A DNA stretch of 64,000 bases. It comes from Lysobacter sp. K5869. GTDB taxonomy: Bacteria > Pseudomonadota > Gammaproteobacteria > Xanthomonadales > Xanthomonadaceae. The position numbers were made by a program, and so were the translations under genes. The stretch is from positions 4,937,001 through 5,001,000 of the forward strand of contig NZ_CP072597.1 in NCBI RefSeq assembly GCF_018847975.1. Direction: 5' to 3'. Each line of letters opens with the position of its first letter. The first letter of the stretch is position 1. Positions 40,434 to 49,591 of the stretch are shown here, piece by piece. The notes beneath the pieces were generated by a model. The model had not been told where the DNA came from and made no database searches. It saw only the letters and a program-made list of their open reading frames with translations.

Positions 40434-40601
40434 GGCGCTGAGAGCGGGGAATGGGGGAAAAAGGGGATTAGGGAATGGTGGGAGCGTTGGTGATTTGCGT
40501 TACGTCGGAAACCGAGCTCGCCGTAGTCGGCCGATCGGCGAGCGTCGCAATCTCGCGCCGCGCTTGCCCTTCCCTACTCCCTTAATTCCCTGCTCCCTGC
40601 T

Positions 40602-41495
40602 TCACTCGTACCCAAGCTGCCGCAGCGCGGCCTCGTCGTCCGACCAGCCCTCGCGCACGCGCACCCAGGTCTCCAGGAACACCTTGGAGCCGAACAAACG
40701 CTCCATCTGCACGCGCGCCTTGGCGCCGATTTCGCGCAGGCGCGCGCCGGCCTTGCCGATCACGATGGCTTTCTGGCCGTCGCGCTCGACCCAGATCACC
40801 GCCCCGATGCGCAGCATCGCGCCGTCGACCTCGAAGCGTTCGATCTCGACCGTGGTCGCGTACGGCAGCTCTTCGCCGAGCTGGCGCATGAGCTGTTCGC
40901 GCACCATTTCGCCGGCGAGGAAGCGCTGGCTCTTGTCGGTGATTTCGTCCTCGCCGTACAGCGGCGGCTGTTCGGGCAGCAGCGACAGCAGGGTTTTCAC
41001 CAGCGCTTCCAGGCCGCTGCGCTTGAGCGCGGAGATCGGATGCACGCCGGCGAACTCGCGGCCCTCGGTGACCTTGGCCAGATACGGCAGCAGCTTGGTC
41101 TTGTCGGGAACGCGGTCGACCTGATTGACCACCAGCACCACCGGCAGGCCGGCGCCGCGCAGGGCGTCGTAGGCCAGGGTGTCTTCGTCGTCCCACTGGC
41201 CGGCGCGCACGACCAGCAGCGCGGCGTCGACGCCTTCCAGCGAGCCGCGCGCGGCGCGGTTCATCATCCGGTTCATCGCGCGCTTCTGCTCGCGGTGGAT
41301 GCCGGGGGTGTCGACCAGCAGCAACTGGCCTTCGGGGAAGGTGGCGATGCCGAGCAGACGGTGGCGCGTGGTCTGCGGGCGCGGCGAGACGATGCTGACC
41401 TTGGCGCCGACGAGGGCGTTGGTCAGGGTGGATTTGCCGACGTTGGGTCGGCCGATGACGGCGACGTAGCCGGCGCGGTGCGGGGAGGAAGTCAT
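40602..41495 (-). CDS. era: GTPase Era
   Basis: 297 residues. Essential GTPase binding 16S rRNA 3' end during 30S maturation. G1 [10 protein letters not shown]2 region RPQTTRHR, G3 DTPGI, G4 NQVD, G5 SALK. C-terminal KH domain with [20 protein letters not shown] and the terminal [15 protein letters not shown] 41495. It is preceded by rnc but separated by 186 bases containing a strong terminator, so unlike in many bacteria it may rely on its own promoter or on read-through. Confidence 0.97.
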   Translation of the reverse strand: MTSSPHRAGYVAVIGRPNVGKSTLTNALVGAKVSIVSPRPQTTRHRLLGIATFPEGQLLLVDTPGIHREQKRAMNRMMNRAARGSLEGVDAALLVVRAGQWDDEDTLAYDALRGAGLPVVLVVNQVDRVPDKTKLLPYLAKVTEGREFAGVHPISALKRSGLEALVKTLLSLLPEQPPLYGEDEITDKSQRFLAGEMVREQLMRQLGEELPYATTVEIERFEVDGAMLRIGAVIWVERDGQKAIVIGKAGARLREIGAKARVQMERLFGSKVFLETWVRVREGWSDDEAALRQLGYE

Positions 41496-41632
41496 GGGGG
41501 AATTGTCCGCTGGGGCGGCGGGGAGGGCAAATTGGGGGGAAGATGGAGCGGGAAAGGTGGAGCGGGGATGGGGAACTGTGGGGGCGGGCCGGATTTGGCT
41601 GCCTGTGGCGGTTTGCGGGGTGCTTAAACGAA

Positions 41633-41654
41633 AGGCCCGCCGAAAGGCGGGCCT
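41633..41654 (-). terminator. Terminator between rnc and era
   Basis: AGGCCCGCC/GGCGGGCCT arms with a GAAA-type tetraloop (TTTC on the minus strand), followed by TTCGTTT. 28 bases after the rnc stop. It should limit read-through into era. Confidence 0.8.
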
Positions 41655-41681
41655 GGGGCGGCGGTAGCTGGGCCGCTTCGT

Positions 41682-42344
41682 TCAGTCGTCGGCTTTGAGC
41701 TGGCGCAGCACTTCCTCGGCGGCGAGCTGTTCGGCGGCGCGGCGCGAGCCGGCTTCGCCGTCGGCGCTCAGCGCCGGTTGGCCGATGCTGCAGCTCACCC
41801 GGAAGGTCTTGGCGTGGTCTTCGCCGCTTTCCGACAGCAGCGCGTACACCGGCAGCGGTTTCTGCCGGCCCTGCAGCCATTCCTGCAGGCGGGTCTTGGC
41901 GTCCTTGCCGACCTTGTGCGCGGGCGGCAGCGCGTCCATCGCCGGCAGGAACCACGGCAGCACCTGGGCGCGGCAGGTCTCGAAGCCGGCGTCGAGGTAG
42001 ATCGCGCCGACCACGGCTTCCAGCGCGTCGGCCAGGATCGAGTCGCGGCGGTGGCCGCCGGACTTCATTTCGCCCGGCCCCAGGGTCAGGCGCGCGCCGA
42101 GCTCCAGCGCGCGCGCGATCGGCGCCAGCGCCGATTCGCGCACCAACTCGGCCCGGGCGCGGGTCAGCGCGCCCTCGTCGGCCTGCGGCCAGCGCTGGTA
42201 CAGCGCTTCGGCCACGATCAGATTCACCAACGCGTCGCCGAGGAATTCCAGCCGCTCGTTGTGCGGCGCTCCGGCGCTGCGGTGGGTCAGCGCTTGATCC
42301 AGCAGGGCCGGATGGGCGAAGCGGTGGGCGATCGGATCAGTCAC
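41682..42344 (-). CDS. rnc: Ribonuclease III
   Basis: 220 residues. Double-strand RNA endonuclease for rRNA and mRNA processing. Signature [14 protein letters not shown] with catalytic Glu/Asp, second acidic cluster [13 protein letters not shown], and a C-terminal dsRNA-binding domain ([20 protein letters not shown] ... [15 protein letters not shown]). The start overlaps the end of the DUF4845 gene by eight bases, so the pair is coupled. Part of the lepB-DUF4845-rnc-era order common in Gammaproteobacteria. Confidence 0.97.
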   Translation of the reverse strand: MTDPIAHRFAHPALLDQALTHRSAGAPHNERLEFLGDALVNLIVAEALYQRWPQADEGALTRARAELVRESALAPIARALELGARLTLGPGEMKSGGHRRDSILADALEAVVGAIYLDAGFETCRAQVLPWFLPAMDALPPAHKVGKDAKTRLQEWLQGRQKPLPVYALLSESGEDHAKTFRVSCSIGQPALSADGEAGSRRAAEQLAAEEVLRQLKADD

Positions 42345-42714
42345 CTTCTTTCGTGGTCATCTGTTGCGTCGCGTGGAAGCGGCCGACCACGTCGAGGTTG
42401 GCGATCACCGGACGGCGCACTTCGTAATCCACGTTGATTTCCATGCCGCGGTCGCTGCGGCGGATCTTGAAGTTCTCCGGCTTCACGCTGTCGACATAGC
42501 TCATGTCCATGCGGCGGAAGAACAGATCGCGGGCCTTGGCCGGATCCATGCTGCCGGCGCCCGGCTCCTTGGCCAGATCGGCGAGCGAACGCTTGACCGA
42601 ATAGAACTCGCTGTACATCGGCACCAGCTTCATGCCGACGTAGGCGAACACGCCGACCACGGCCAGCGTGATGATGAAACCCAGCAGAGTGATGCCGCGC
42701 TGATTACGCTTCAT
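42337..42714 (-). CDS. DUF4845 membrane protein
   Basis: 125 residues. Basic N-terminus then one transmembrane helix ([20 protein letters not shown]) with a pilin-like look, followed by a periplasmic domain ([36 protein letters not shown]). DUF4845 genes sit between lepB and rnc in many gammaproteobacteria; function unknown. The stop overlaps rnc by eight bases. Confidence 0.93.
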   Translation of the reverse strand: MKRNQRGITLLGFIITLAVVGVFAYVGMKLVPMYSEFYSVKRSLADLAKEPGAGSMDPAKARDLFFRRMDMSYVDSVKPENFKIRRSDRGMEINVDYEVRRPVIANLDVVGRFHATQQMTTKEGD

Positions 42715-42847
42715 GAGCTTGAATCCCCGTTTGCTCTAAGTGCCGAACCCGACGGACGGATGCCGTCGAAGCCGATGCCGACCGTGCCGTCCCAAGCGCG
42801 CCGCTCCCTACCCCGATCCCCCGACGTCCGGCCCCCGGCCGGCGCCG

Positions 42848-43633
42848 TTACGGAATGCTATTACCGATCCGGGAAAAATCCACGCCTTCGTCGAAATTCA
42901 TCCAGATCAGGAAGGCGCGGCCGCGCAGGTTCTGCTCCGGCAGGTAGCCCCAGTATCGGCTGTCCTCGCTGTTGTCGCGATTGTCGCCCATCACAAAATA
43001 TTCGCCTTTGGGGACGACCCAGTCGCCCTCGCCCTGGTCGAGCAGCGGCGATTCGGTGCGCAGCAGGATCCGGTGCACGTGTTTGCCGACTTGCTCGCTC
43101 AATTCTTGCGCACCGGTCATTTCCGTGCCGTTGCCGCGGCCCTGGTAGGTGCCGACCGGGGTGTAGGCGATCGGCTCGCCGTTCACGGTCAGGCGGCCGT
43201 CGCGGTAGCTGACCTTGTCGCCGGGCAGGCCGATGATGCGCTTGATCCAGTCCTGCTCGGGATGGTGCGGCGGACGGAACACGACCACGTCGCCGCGCTC
43301 GGGCTCGCCCATCGCCAGCACTTTCTGGTTGGTGATCGGCAGGCGCAGGCCGTAGGTGAACTTGTTGACCAGGATGAAGTCGCCGGTCAGCAGCGTCGGC
43401 ATCATCGAGTTCGACGGAATGCGGAACGGCTCGGCCACGAAGCTGCGCAGGATCAGCACCACGAACAGCACCGGGAAGAACGCCTTGGAGTAGTCGACGA
43501 GGACCGGCTCCTTGCCGTCGTCGAGCAATCCTTCGCGCGCGGCGCGGCGCTTGGCCAGCACCATCTTGTCCAGCAGCCACACCAGGCCGGTGAACAGGGT
43601 CAGCGACACCAGGGCGATTTCGAACCAACGCAT
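42848..43633 (-). CDS. lepB: Signal peptidase I
   Basis: 261-residue inner-membrane peptidase removing Sec/Tat signal peptides. Two N-terminal transmembrane segments (about 5-24 and 52-66), catalytic Ser76 in RIPSNSMMPTL, general-base Lys131 in DWIKRIIGLPGD, and box E GDNRDNSEDSRYWG. The large number of exported proteases in this window depends on it. Located after lepA with about 185 bases between them. Confidence 0.97.
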   Translation of the reverse strand: MRWFEIALVSLTLFTGLVWLLDKMVLAKRRAAREGLLDDGKEPVLVDYSKAFFPVLFVVLILRSFVAEPFRIPSNSMMPTLLTGDFILVNKFTYGLRLPITNQKVLAMGEPERGDVVVFRPPHHPEQDWIKRIIGLPGDKVSYRDGRLTVNGEPIAYTPVGTYQGRGNGTEMTGAQELSEQVGKHVHRILLRTESPLLDQGEGDWVVPKGEYFVMGDNRDNSEDSRYWGYLPEQNLRGRAFLIWMNFDEGVDFSRIGNSIP

Positions 43634-43818
43634 GCTTGTTCCTTTTGGGGATGCCGGGAGTCGGGAACCGGAAACGGAGAATCGGCCGAAGCCGCTCCGC
43701 GTTCCCTACCCCGCACCCGCCGCCACGAGAGTGGTTGAAGACGAAAACTCCGGGAACCGAATCGCGGCCGCTACGCCGACGACGCCCGATCCCCCATTCC
43801 CTATTCCCGTCGTCCTAA

Positions 43819-45612
43819 TTACTTGCTGTCGGTCGAAAGCACCGCCAGGAACGCTTCCTGCGGGATCTCGACCCGACCGACCTGCTTCATCCGCTTCTTG
43901 CCCTCTTTCTGCTTCTCGAGGAGCTTCTTCTTGCGGCTGATGTCGCCACCATAGCACTTAGCCAAAACGTTCTTGCGCATGGCCTTGACCGTGCTGCGCG
44001 CGATGATTTGCGAGCCGATCGCGGCCTGGATCGCGACGTCGAACATCTGCCGCGGGATCAGATCCTTCATCTTCTCGCACAGCTCGCGGCCGCGCCGGTC
44101 GGCGTGGCTGCGGTGGACGATGATCGACAGCGCATCGACCTTGTCGCCGTTGATCAGCGTGTCCACGCGCACGAACGGACCTTCCTGGAAACGCAGGAAG
44201 TGGTAGTCCAGCGAGGCGTAGCCGCGGCTGACCGACTTGAGCTTGTCGAAGAAGTCCAGCACCACCTCGGCCATCGGCAGCTCGTAGCTGATCTGCACCT
44301 GGCTGGCCATGTAGGTGATGCCGATCTGCACGCCGCGCTTTTCCTCGCACAGCTTGATCACGTTGCCGATGTAGTCCGGCGGGGTGAGGATGTTGGCGCG
44401 GATCACCGGCTCGCGGATTTCCTGGACCATGTTCACCGGCGGCAGCTTGGCCGGGTTGTCCATCGGGATCGTGGTGCCGTCGGTCTTGAGCACCTCGTAG
44501 ATCACCGTGGGCGCGGTGGAAATCAGGTTGAGGTCGTACTCGCGCTCCAGGCGCTCCTGCACGATCTCCATGTGCAGCATGCCGAGGAAGCCGCAGCGGA
44601 AGCCGAAGCCCATCGCCTCGGAGCTTTCCGGCTCGAAGCGCAGCGCGGCGTCGTTGAGGCGCAGTTTTTCCAGGGCTTCGCGCAACGCCGGGTAGTCCTC
44701 GGCGTCGACCGGGAACAGGCCGGCGAACACACGCGGCTGCATTTCCTGGAAGCCCGGCAGCGGACCCGGCGCCGGATCGCCGGACAGGGTCAGGGTGTCG
44801 CCGACCGGCGCGCCGTGCACGTCCTTGATCGACGCTGTGATCCAGCCCACCTCGCCGGCGCCGAGCTTGGGCAGCTCCTTGCGCTTGGGGGTGAACACGC
44901 CGACCTTGTCGACCTGATGGGTGCGCCCGGTCGACATCACCAGGATCTTGCTGCCCGGCTTGATCTCGCCCTGCATGACCCGCACCAGCGAGACCACGCC
45001 GAGGTAGTTGTCGAACCACGAGTCGATGATCAGCGCTTGCAGCTTGTCGGTGTCGCGCGGCTTCGGCGGCGGGATGCGGTGGACGATGGCCTCCAGCACC
45101 AGTTCGACGTTGAGGCCGGTCTTGGCGCTGATCGCCACCGCGTCCTCGGCGTCGATGCCGATCACCGCCTCGATCTCCTTCTTGGCGCGATCGGTGTCGG
45201 CGGTGGGCAGGTCGATCTTGTTGAGCACCGGCACCACTTCCAGGCCCTGCTCGACCGCGGTGTAGCAGTTGGCGACCGACTGCGCTTCCACGCCCTGGGC
45301 GGCGTCGACCACCAGCAGCGCGCCCTCGCAGGCGGCCAGCGAACGGCTGACTTCGTAGCTGAAGTCGACGTGGCCGGGGGTGTCGATGAAATTGAGCTGG
45401 TAGGTGTTGCCGTCCTTGGCCTTGTACGGCAAGGAGACGGACTGCGCCTTGATGGTGATGCCGCGTTCGCGCTCGATCGGATTGGAGTCGAGCACCTGCG
45501 CTTCCATCTCGCGCGCTTCGAGGCCTCCGCACAGTTGGATGATGCGGTCGGCGAGCGTCGACTTGCCGTGGTCGACGTGGGCGATGATGGAGAAGTTTCT
45601 GATCAGATGCAT
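43819..45612 (-). CDS. lepA: Elongation factor 4 (LepA GTPase)
   Basis: 597 residues. Ribosome-binding translational GTPase that back-translocates or helps initiation under stress. G domain [29 protein letters not shown]-like domains II, III and V; the LepA-specific C-terminal domain with [20 protein letters not shown] and [23 protein letters not shown] 45612 ([12 protein letters not shown]) is chosen over TTG 45642 because LepA proteins start immediately before IRNFSIIAH. Order lepA-lepB is conserved. Confidence 0.97.
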   Translation of the reverse strand: MHLIRNFSIIAHVDHGKSTLADRIIQLCGGLEAREMEAQVLDSNPIERERGITIKAQSVSLPYKAKDGNTYQLNFIDTPGHVDFSYEVSRSLAACEGALLVVDAAQGVEAQSVANCYTAVEQGLEVVPVLNKIDLPTADTDRAKKEIEAVIGIDAEDAVAISAKTGLNVELVLEAIVHRIPPPKPRDTDKLQALIIDSWFDNYLGVVSLVRVMQGEIKPGSKILVMSTGRTHQVDKVGVFTPKRKELPKLGAGEVGWITASIKDVHGAPVGDTLTLSGDPAPGPLPGFQEMQPRVFAGLFPVDAEDYPALREALEKLRLNDAALRFEPESSEAMGFGFRCGFLGMLHMEIVQERLEREYDLNLISTAPTVIYEVLKTDGTTIPMDNPAKLPPVNMVQEIREPVIRANILTPPDYIGNVIKLCEEKRGVQIGITYMASQVQISYELPMAEVVLDFFDKLKSVSRGYASLDYHFLRFQEGPFVRVDTLINGDKVDALSIIVHRSHADRRGRELCEKMKDLIPRQMFDVAIQAAIGSQIIARSTVKAMRKNVLAKCYGGDISRKKKLLEKQKEGKKRMKQVGRVEIPQEAFLAVLSTDSK

Positions 45613-45782
45613 GCAGGACGACGCGGGACTCGCCGGCTCCAAGGTTGAGCGGACAGGAAAATTAACGGGACATTATCGCACAGCCCCGACGGCAGGTCGC
45701 GGCGGTGCGAGGGCCGCGGGCGTCCGGGTTCACGGATCGCACCGTTCGCCCGGTCCGGCACGGCCGGGCGGCGGATGCGACG

Positions 45783-45806
45783 ACGCCCGCCGGGGACGGC
45801 GGGCGT
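45783..45806 (-). terminator. Possible terminator after mucD/degP
   Basis: Perfect nine-base stem ACGCCCGCC/GGCGGGCGT with six-base loop, 150 bases after the protease stop, but no T-run on the minus strand. The 340-base gap to lepA otherwise contains only GC-rich sequence and must hold the lepA promoter. Confidence 0.4.
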
Positions 45807-45955
45807 TCGTTGCGACGGATGCGGCGGTACGCAGGCCCGGCTGAAACGGCCGGAAGGCTCCGCAACGAAGGCCGCGCAGCGCGGCGAGCCGGCGCGGGCC
45901 GTCCCGCGCCGCCCGCTTCACCGGGATCGCCCGGCCCGGACCGGCCCGACGCCGC

Positions 45956-47548
45956 TTACTTGCCCTCGCCCGCCTGGACCGCGATGAACTGGGTCTGCGC
46001 GCCGCGCCGGATCAGCAGCATCACGGTCTGGCCCGGCCGGGTGCCGGCCAGCGCTCGGTTCAGCGCCGCGGCGCTGCCGACCGGGGTGCGGCCGACCGAG
46101 AGCACCACGTCGCCCGGACGCACGCCGGCGTCGCCGGCATCGCCCGGGTCGCGCACCAGCACGCCCTCGCCCGTCTTCAGGCCCAGGCGCTGGCGCGCGG
46201 CGGGGTCGACGTCCTGGACCGCGAGCGAAAGCGGGTTGCCCTTGGCGTTGGAGGCCGACGAAGAACCGTCGTCGCGGTCGGACGGATTCGCCGCGCCCGC
46301 GCCGCCGGCGAGGCTGGCGTCGAGTTCGTTGACCGCCACGCTGAACTCGACCGTCTTGCCGTCGCGGAACACGCCGAGCTTGGCCTTGGTGCCCGGCGCC
46401 ATGTTGCCGATCAGCGGCGGCAGGTCGCTGGACTCGCGCACCGCGGCGCCGTTGACGCTGCGGATCACGTCGCCGGGCTGCAAGCCGGCCTTCTCCGCCG
46501 GACCGCCCGGCACCACCTGCGAGATCAGCGCGCCGCTGCCGTCGGGCAAGCCCAGGCTCTTGGCGCCGTCCAGGGTCATCGCCTGCACCACCACCCCGAG
46601 CTGCCCGCGACTGACCTTGCCCTTGGCCCGCAACTGCTCGGCCGAGTTCATCGCCACGTCGATCGGAATGGCGAAGCTCACGCCCATGTAGCCGCCGGAG
46701 TTGGAGAAGATCTGCGAGTTGATGCCGACCACCTCGCCCGCGGTGTTGAGCAGCGGACCGCCGGAGTTGCCCTGGTTGATCGCCACGTCGGTCTGGATGA
46801 AGGGCACGTAGCGCTGATCGGCGTACGGGTTGGCGCGGCCGACCGCGCTGACGATGCCGGCGGTGACCGAGTGGTCGAGGCCGAACGGCGAGCCGATCGC
46901 CACCACCCACTGCCCGGCCTTGGTCAGGCTGGCGTTGGCGCTGCGCAGGAACGGCAGGCCCTTGGCGTCGATCTTGAGCAGGGCCACGTCGGACTGCTCG
47001 TCGCTGCCGATCACCTTGGCCTTGAACTCGCGCCGGTCGGTCAGCTTGACCGTGACCGTGTCGGCGCCGTCGACCACGTGGTGGTTGGTCAGCACATAGC
47101 CGTCCTGGGAAATCAGGAAGCCGCTGCCGATCGAGCGCGCGCCGCCGCGCGGCTGGCGCGGGCCCTGGCCCTGACCCGGCCCGCCGCCCTGGCCGGGGAA
47201 ATCGGGACCGAAGAAACGGCGGAAGAATTCGGGGATCTGGTCCTCGTCCGGCATCTGGTTGCGCGAACGGGTCTCGCGCTTAGGCGCGACCTCGGCGCTG
47301 ATGTTGACCACGGCCGGGCCGACGCGCTGGACCAGCTGGGTGAAGTCCGGCAGGCCGGCGACGATGGGCGCGGCCGGGGTCGCCGAGGGCGGCGGCGCGA
47401 TCGGCGTGGTCGGCGGCTGCGCGGTGCAGGCCACCGGCAGCGCCGCGATGATCGCGCCGACCAGGGCCAGCGACTGCAACGGCCGGCTGCGCGGACGGCG
47501 GCGGGCGGAAAGGTTCGAAGACGGGGCTTGGGTCGACGGAAGATTCAT
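45956..47548 (-). CDS. mucD: Periplasmic DegP/MucD-type serine protease-chaperone
   Basis: 530 residues. Signal region LALVGAIIAALPVACTAQ (a weak lipobox is possible), trypsin-like domain with His in LTNHHVVDGAD, Asp in SDVALLKID and Ser in NQGNSGGPL, and two PDZ domains (about 305-385 and 445-525). It degrades or refolds misfolded envelope proteins. Third gene after rpoE and its anti-sigma factor, an order matching the algU-mucA-mucB-mucD idea but without mucB. ATG 47548 is chosen for its GAGG and because the signal peptide follows; the frame extends upstream to 47722. Gly/Gln-rich loop near 125-140 is the usual LA-loop region. Confidence 0.93.
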   Translation of the reverse strand: MNLPSTQAPSSNLSARRRPRSRPLQSLALVGAIIAALPVACTAQPPTTPIAPPPSATPAAPIVAGLPDFTQLVQRVGPAVVNISAEVAPKRETRSRNQMPDEDQIPEFFRRFFGPDFPGQGGGPGQGQGPRQPRGGARSIGSGFLISQDGYVLTNHHVVDGADTVTVKLTDRREFKAKVIGSDEQSDVALLKIDAKGLPFLRSANASLTKAGQWVVAIGSPFGLDHSVTAGIVSAVGRANPYADQRYVPFIQTDVAINQGNSGGPLLNTAGEVVGINSQIFSNSGGYMGVSFAIPIDVAMNSAEQLRAKGKVSRGQLGVVVQAMTLDGAKSLGLPDGSGALISQVVPGGPAEKAGLQPGDVIRSVNGAAVRESSDLPPLIGNMAPGTKAKLGVFRDGKTVEFSVAVNELDASLAGGAGAANPSDRDDGSSSASNAKGNPLSLAVQDVDPAARQRLGLKTGEGVLVRDPGDAGDAGVRPGDVVLSVGRTPVGSAAALNRALAGTRPGQTVMLLIRRGAQTQFIAVQAGEGK

Positions 47549-47731
47549 GGCGGCGGCCTCGATACGACGTGGATGGTCCATGGTGAGGGGCGATATGCGG
47601 CAAAACCGCGGCAAGGCGATCCCGTTGCGCGGACGGGCCGCGCAGGCGGGAAAGGTTCGGGGGAAGACCCGGCCGTCGTCGCCGGCGCGGGCCCGCTCGG
47701 GGCGATGCGGGCTCGGCCGCACCGCCTCAGC

Positions 47732-48703
47732 TTAGGGTTGCTGCGGCTGCGGTTCCTGGACCGGCGGCCGGGTTCGCGCGGCGGCTTCCTGCGCCGGCTC
47801 GAACGGGTAGAACGACGGCGACACCGCGCTGGAGCCGTAGCTGGCGGTGTAGGCGCTGTTGCTGGGGTAGTTCGGCAGCGCCGCGCGCGGCCACGGACGG
47901 CTCGCCGGGGCTTCGCTCTGCTGCGGCCGGAACGGGTTGGCGCCGGAGTTGGCGGCGGAACCGGCGCGGGCGTCGGCGACCATCGACGCGCCGCCGGCGG
48001 CGGCGACCTGCAGCGGCGCCTCCTGGCTCTGGCGCTCGGACGCGCGCACCGCGGCGCGCTGGCTCTGGCCGCGCGAACGGCGCTCGTTGAGGCGGCGCGG
48101 CAGCTCGGCCACGGCCACCGCCGCGCCGGCCGCGAGGCCGGTGGCGTCGGCCGAGGTCAGGCCGGTTTCGGCCGGGGTATTGGCCGCGACCGCCTGCGGC
48201 GCCGGAGCCGGCACCGGTTGCGGCGCGGGCTGCGTCGGCTGAGCCGCCTGCGCGGCGACCTGGGCCGGATCGCCGGCGCCGGCCGGGGTTTCGTCGGAGA
48301 ACGGCCGCGCCACGAACAGCGCCGCCACCGCGACCGAGGCCGCCAGCGCCGCGCCGCCGAACCAGCCGCGGCGCGATCCGGCCGCCTTGCGCGGCTTCAC
48401 TTCGGTGGCCGCCGGCGCGGCGCTCGCCGCGGCCTGGCTGGCCTGCAACGCGGCGTCGGCCTGGATCGCCGCGGCCACGCGCTCGGCGAAGCCCTGAGCG
48501 GCGAAGCCCGGCGCCGGCTCGGCCGCGCCGTGGGCGCGGCGGCGCAACACGTCGCCGCACAGCTGCCAGCGGCCGCAGGCCTCGCGCCATTGCGCGTCGT
48601 GACCGAGCCGCTTGAGCGCGAAGCGCGCGCCGTCGTCGAGTTCGCCGTCGAATAGCGCGCTCAACGTCTCGCGTTCGTCGCCATGGAGAGGGGTGGAGGT
48701 CAT
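47732..48703 (-). CDS. Anti-sigma-E factor (RseA/MucA-like)
   Basis: 323 residues. N-terminal RseA domain starting with HGDERETLSALFDGELDDGA and WREACGRWQLCGDVLR, which binds the sigma factor; one transmembrane helix (GWFGGAALAASVAVAALFV, about 115-133); then a long Ala/Pro/Gln periplasmic part ending ALPNYPSNSAYTASYGSS. RseA-type factors hold RpoE at the membrane until cleaved under envelope stress. The ATG overlaps the rpoE stop by one base (TGATG). The periplasmic part is much longer and lower in complexity than E. coli RseA. Confidence 0.9.
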   Translation of the reverse strand: MTSTPLHGDERETLSALFDGELDDGARFALKRLGHDAQWREACGRWQLCGDVLRRRAHGAAEPAPGFAAQGFAERVAAAIQADAALQASQAAASAAPAATEVKPRKAAGSRRGWFGGAALAASVAVAALFVARPFSDETPAGAGDPAQVAAQAAQPTQPAPQPVPAPAPQAVAANTPAETGLTSADATGLAAGAAVAVAELPRRLNERRSRGQSQRAAVRASERQSQEAPLQVAAAGGASMVADARAGSAANSGANPFRPQQSEAPASRPWPRAALPNYPSNSAYTASYGSSAVSPSFYPFEPAQEAAARTRPPVQEPQPQQP

Positions 48704-49323
48704 CAGTGAGCGCGCTCCCTGGTGCGGTGGGTACCTTGGTCTTGATTGTCCAAGAGGGGCCGAAGTTCCGTATCGATCGCCTCGCGTGCGCGGAAGATGC
48801 GCGAACGCACGGTGCCGATCGGGCAATTCATCTTCTGCGCGATCTCTTCGTAACTCAGGCCTTCCACCTCGCGCAGGGTGATCGCAGACCTCAACTCTTC
48901 CGGCAGGGATTCGACCACGCGCATCACCGTGCGTTCGATTTCCTGCCGCAGCAGTTCGTGTTCGGGCGTATCGGTGTCGCGCAGGCGGATGCCGGTCTCG
49001 AACTGCTCGGCGTCGCCGGCGTCGATGTCGTCGGTCGGCGGGCGCCGGTTCTGCGCGACGAGATGGTTTTTGGCGGTATTCACGGCGATGCGGTGCAACC
49101 ACGTATAGAACTGCGCGTCGCCGCGGAAATTCGCCATCGCGCGGTAAGCGCGGATGAAGGTTTCCTGGGCCACGTCCTGGCATTCGCTCCAGTCGGGGAT
49201 GTAGCGCCCGATCAACGCGGTGATCCGATGCTGGTACTTGCGCACCAAGGCATCGAAGGCCGCGCTGTCGCCGCGCTGGACACGCCTGACCAGCTCCTGG
49301 TCCAACAACTCGTTATCGGCCAT
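48703..49323 (-). CDS. rpoE: RNA polymerase sigma-E factor (RpoE/AlgU)
   Basis: 206-residue ECF sigma factor. Region 2 (FDALVRKYQHRITALIGRYI, SECQDVAQETFIRAYRAMAN, FYTWLHRIAVNTAKNHLVA) and region 4 (VESLPEELRSAITLREVEGL, SYEEIAQKMNCPIGTVRSRI) match RpoE/AlgU closely. Controls the extracytoplasmic stress regulon and usually its own operon. ATG 49323 (MADNELLDQELVRRVQRGD) matches family N-termini; an AGGAG lies 12 bases upstream. Heads the rpoE-anti-sigma-mucD operon. Confidence 0.96.
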   Translation of the reverse strand: MADNELLDQELVRRVQRGDSAAFDALVRKYQHRITALIGRYIPDWSECQDVAQETFIRAYRAMANFRGDAQFYTWLHRIAVNTAKNHLVAQNRRPPTDDIDAGDAEQFETGIRLRDTDTPEHELLRQEIERTVMRVVESLPEELRSAITLREVEGLSYEEIAQKMNCPIGTVRSRIFRAREAIDTELRPLLDNQDQGTHRTRERAH

Positions 49324-49591
49324 ACCGCGCCGGCACTCCTGTCGGCTCGGCGCATGGCCGAGCAATGGGACAACCCTGTCGGGGCAAAAGTTCAATCGTC
49401 GGAGTAATGGGGCCGCCGGCGACCGCTCGCAACCGCCAAGTGTCACATACCGCGGGGCGGACGTGCCCGCACGCCGGCTGAAAGCCCCGCCGGACGGCCG
49501 CCGCCGGGGGCTCGGACGGCGCCGATTTGACGGCGGCCGAACCAGATCGGGATGATAGCGGCCTATTCCATACCTGAACGGATGGTGCGGC

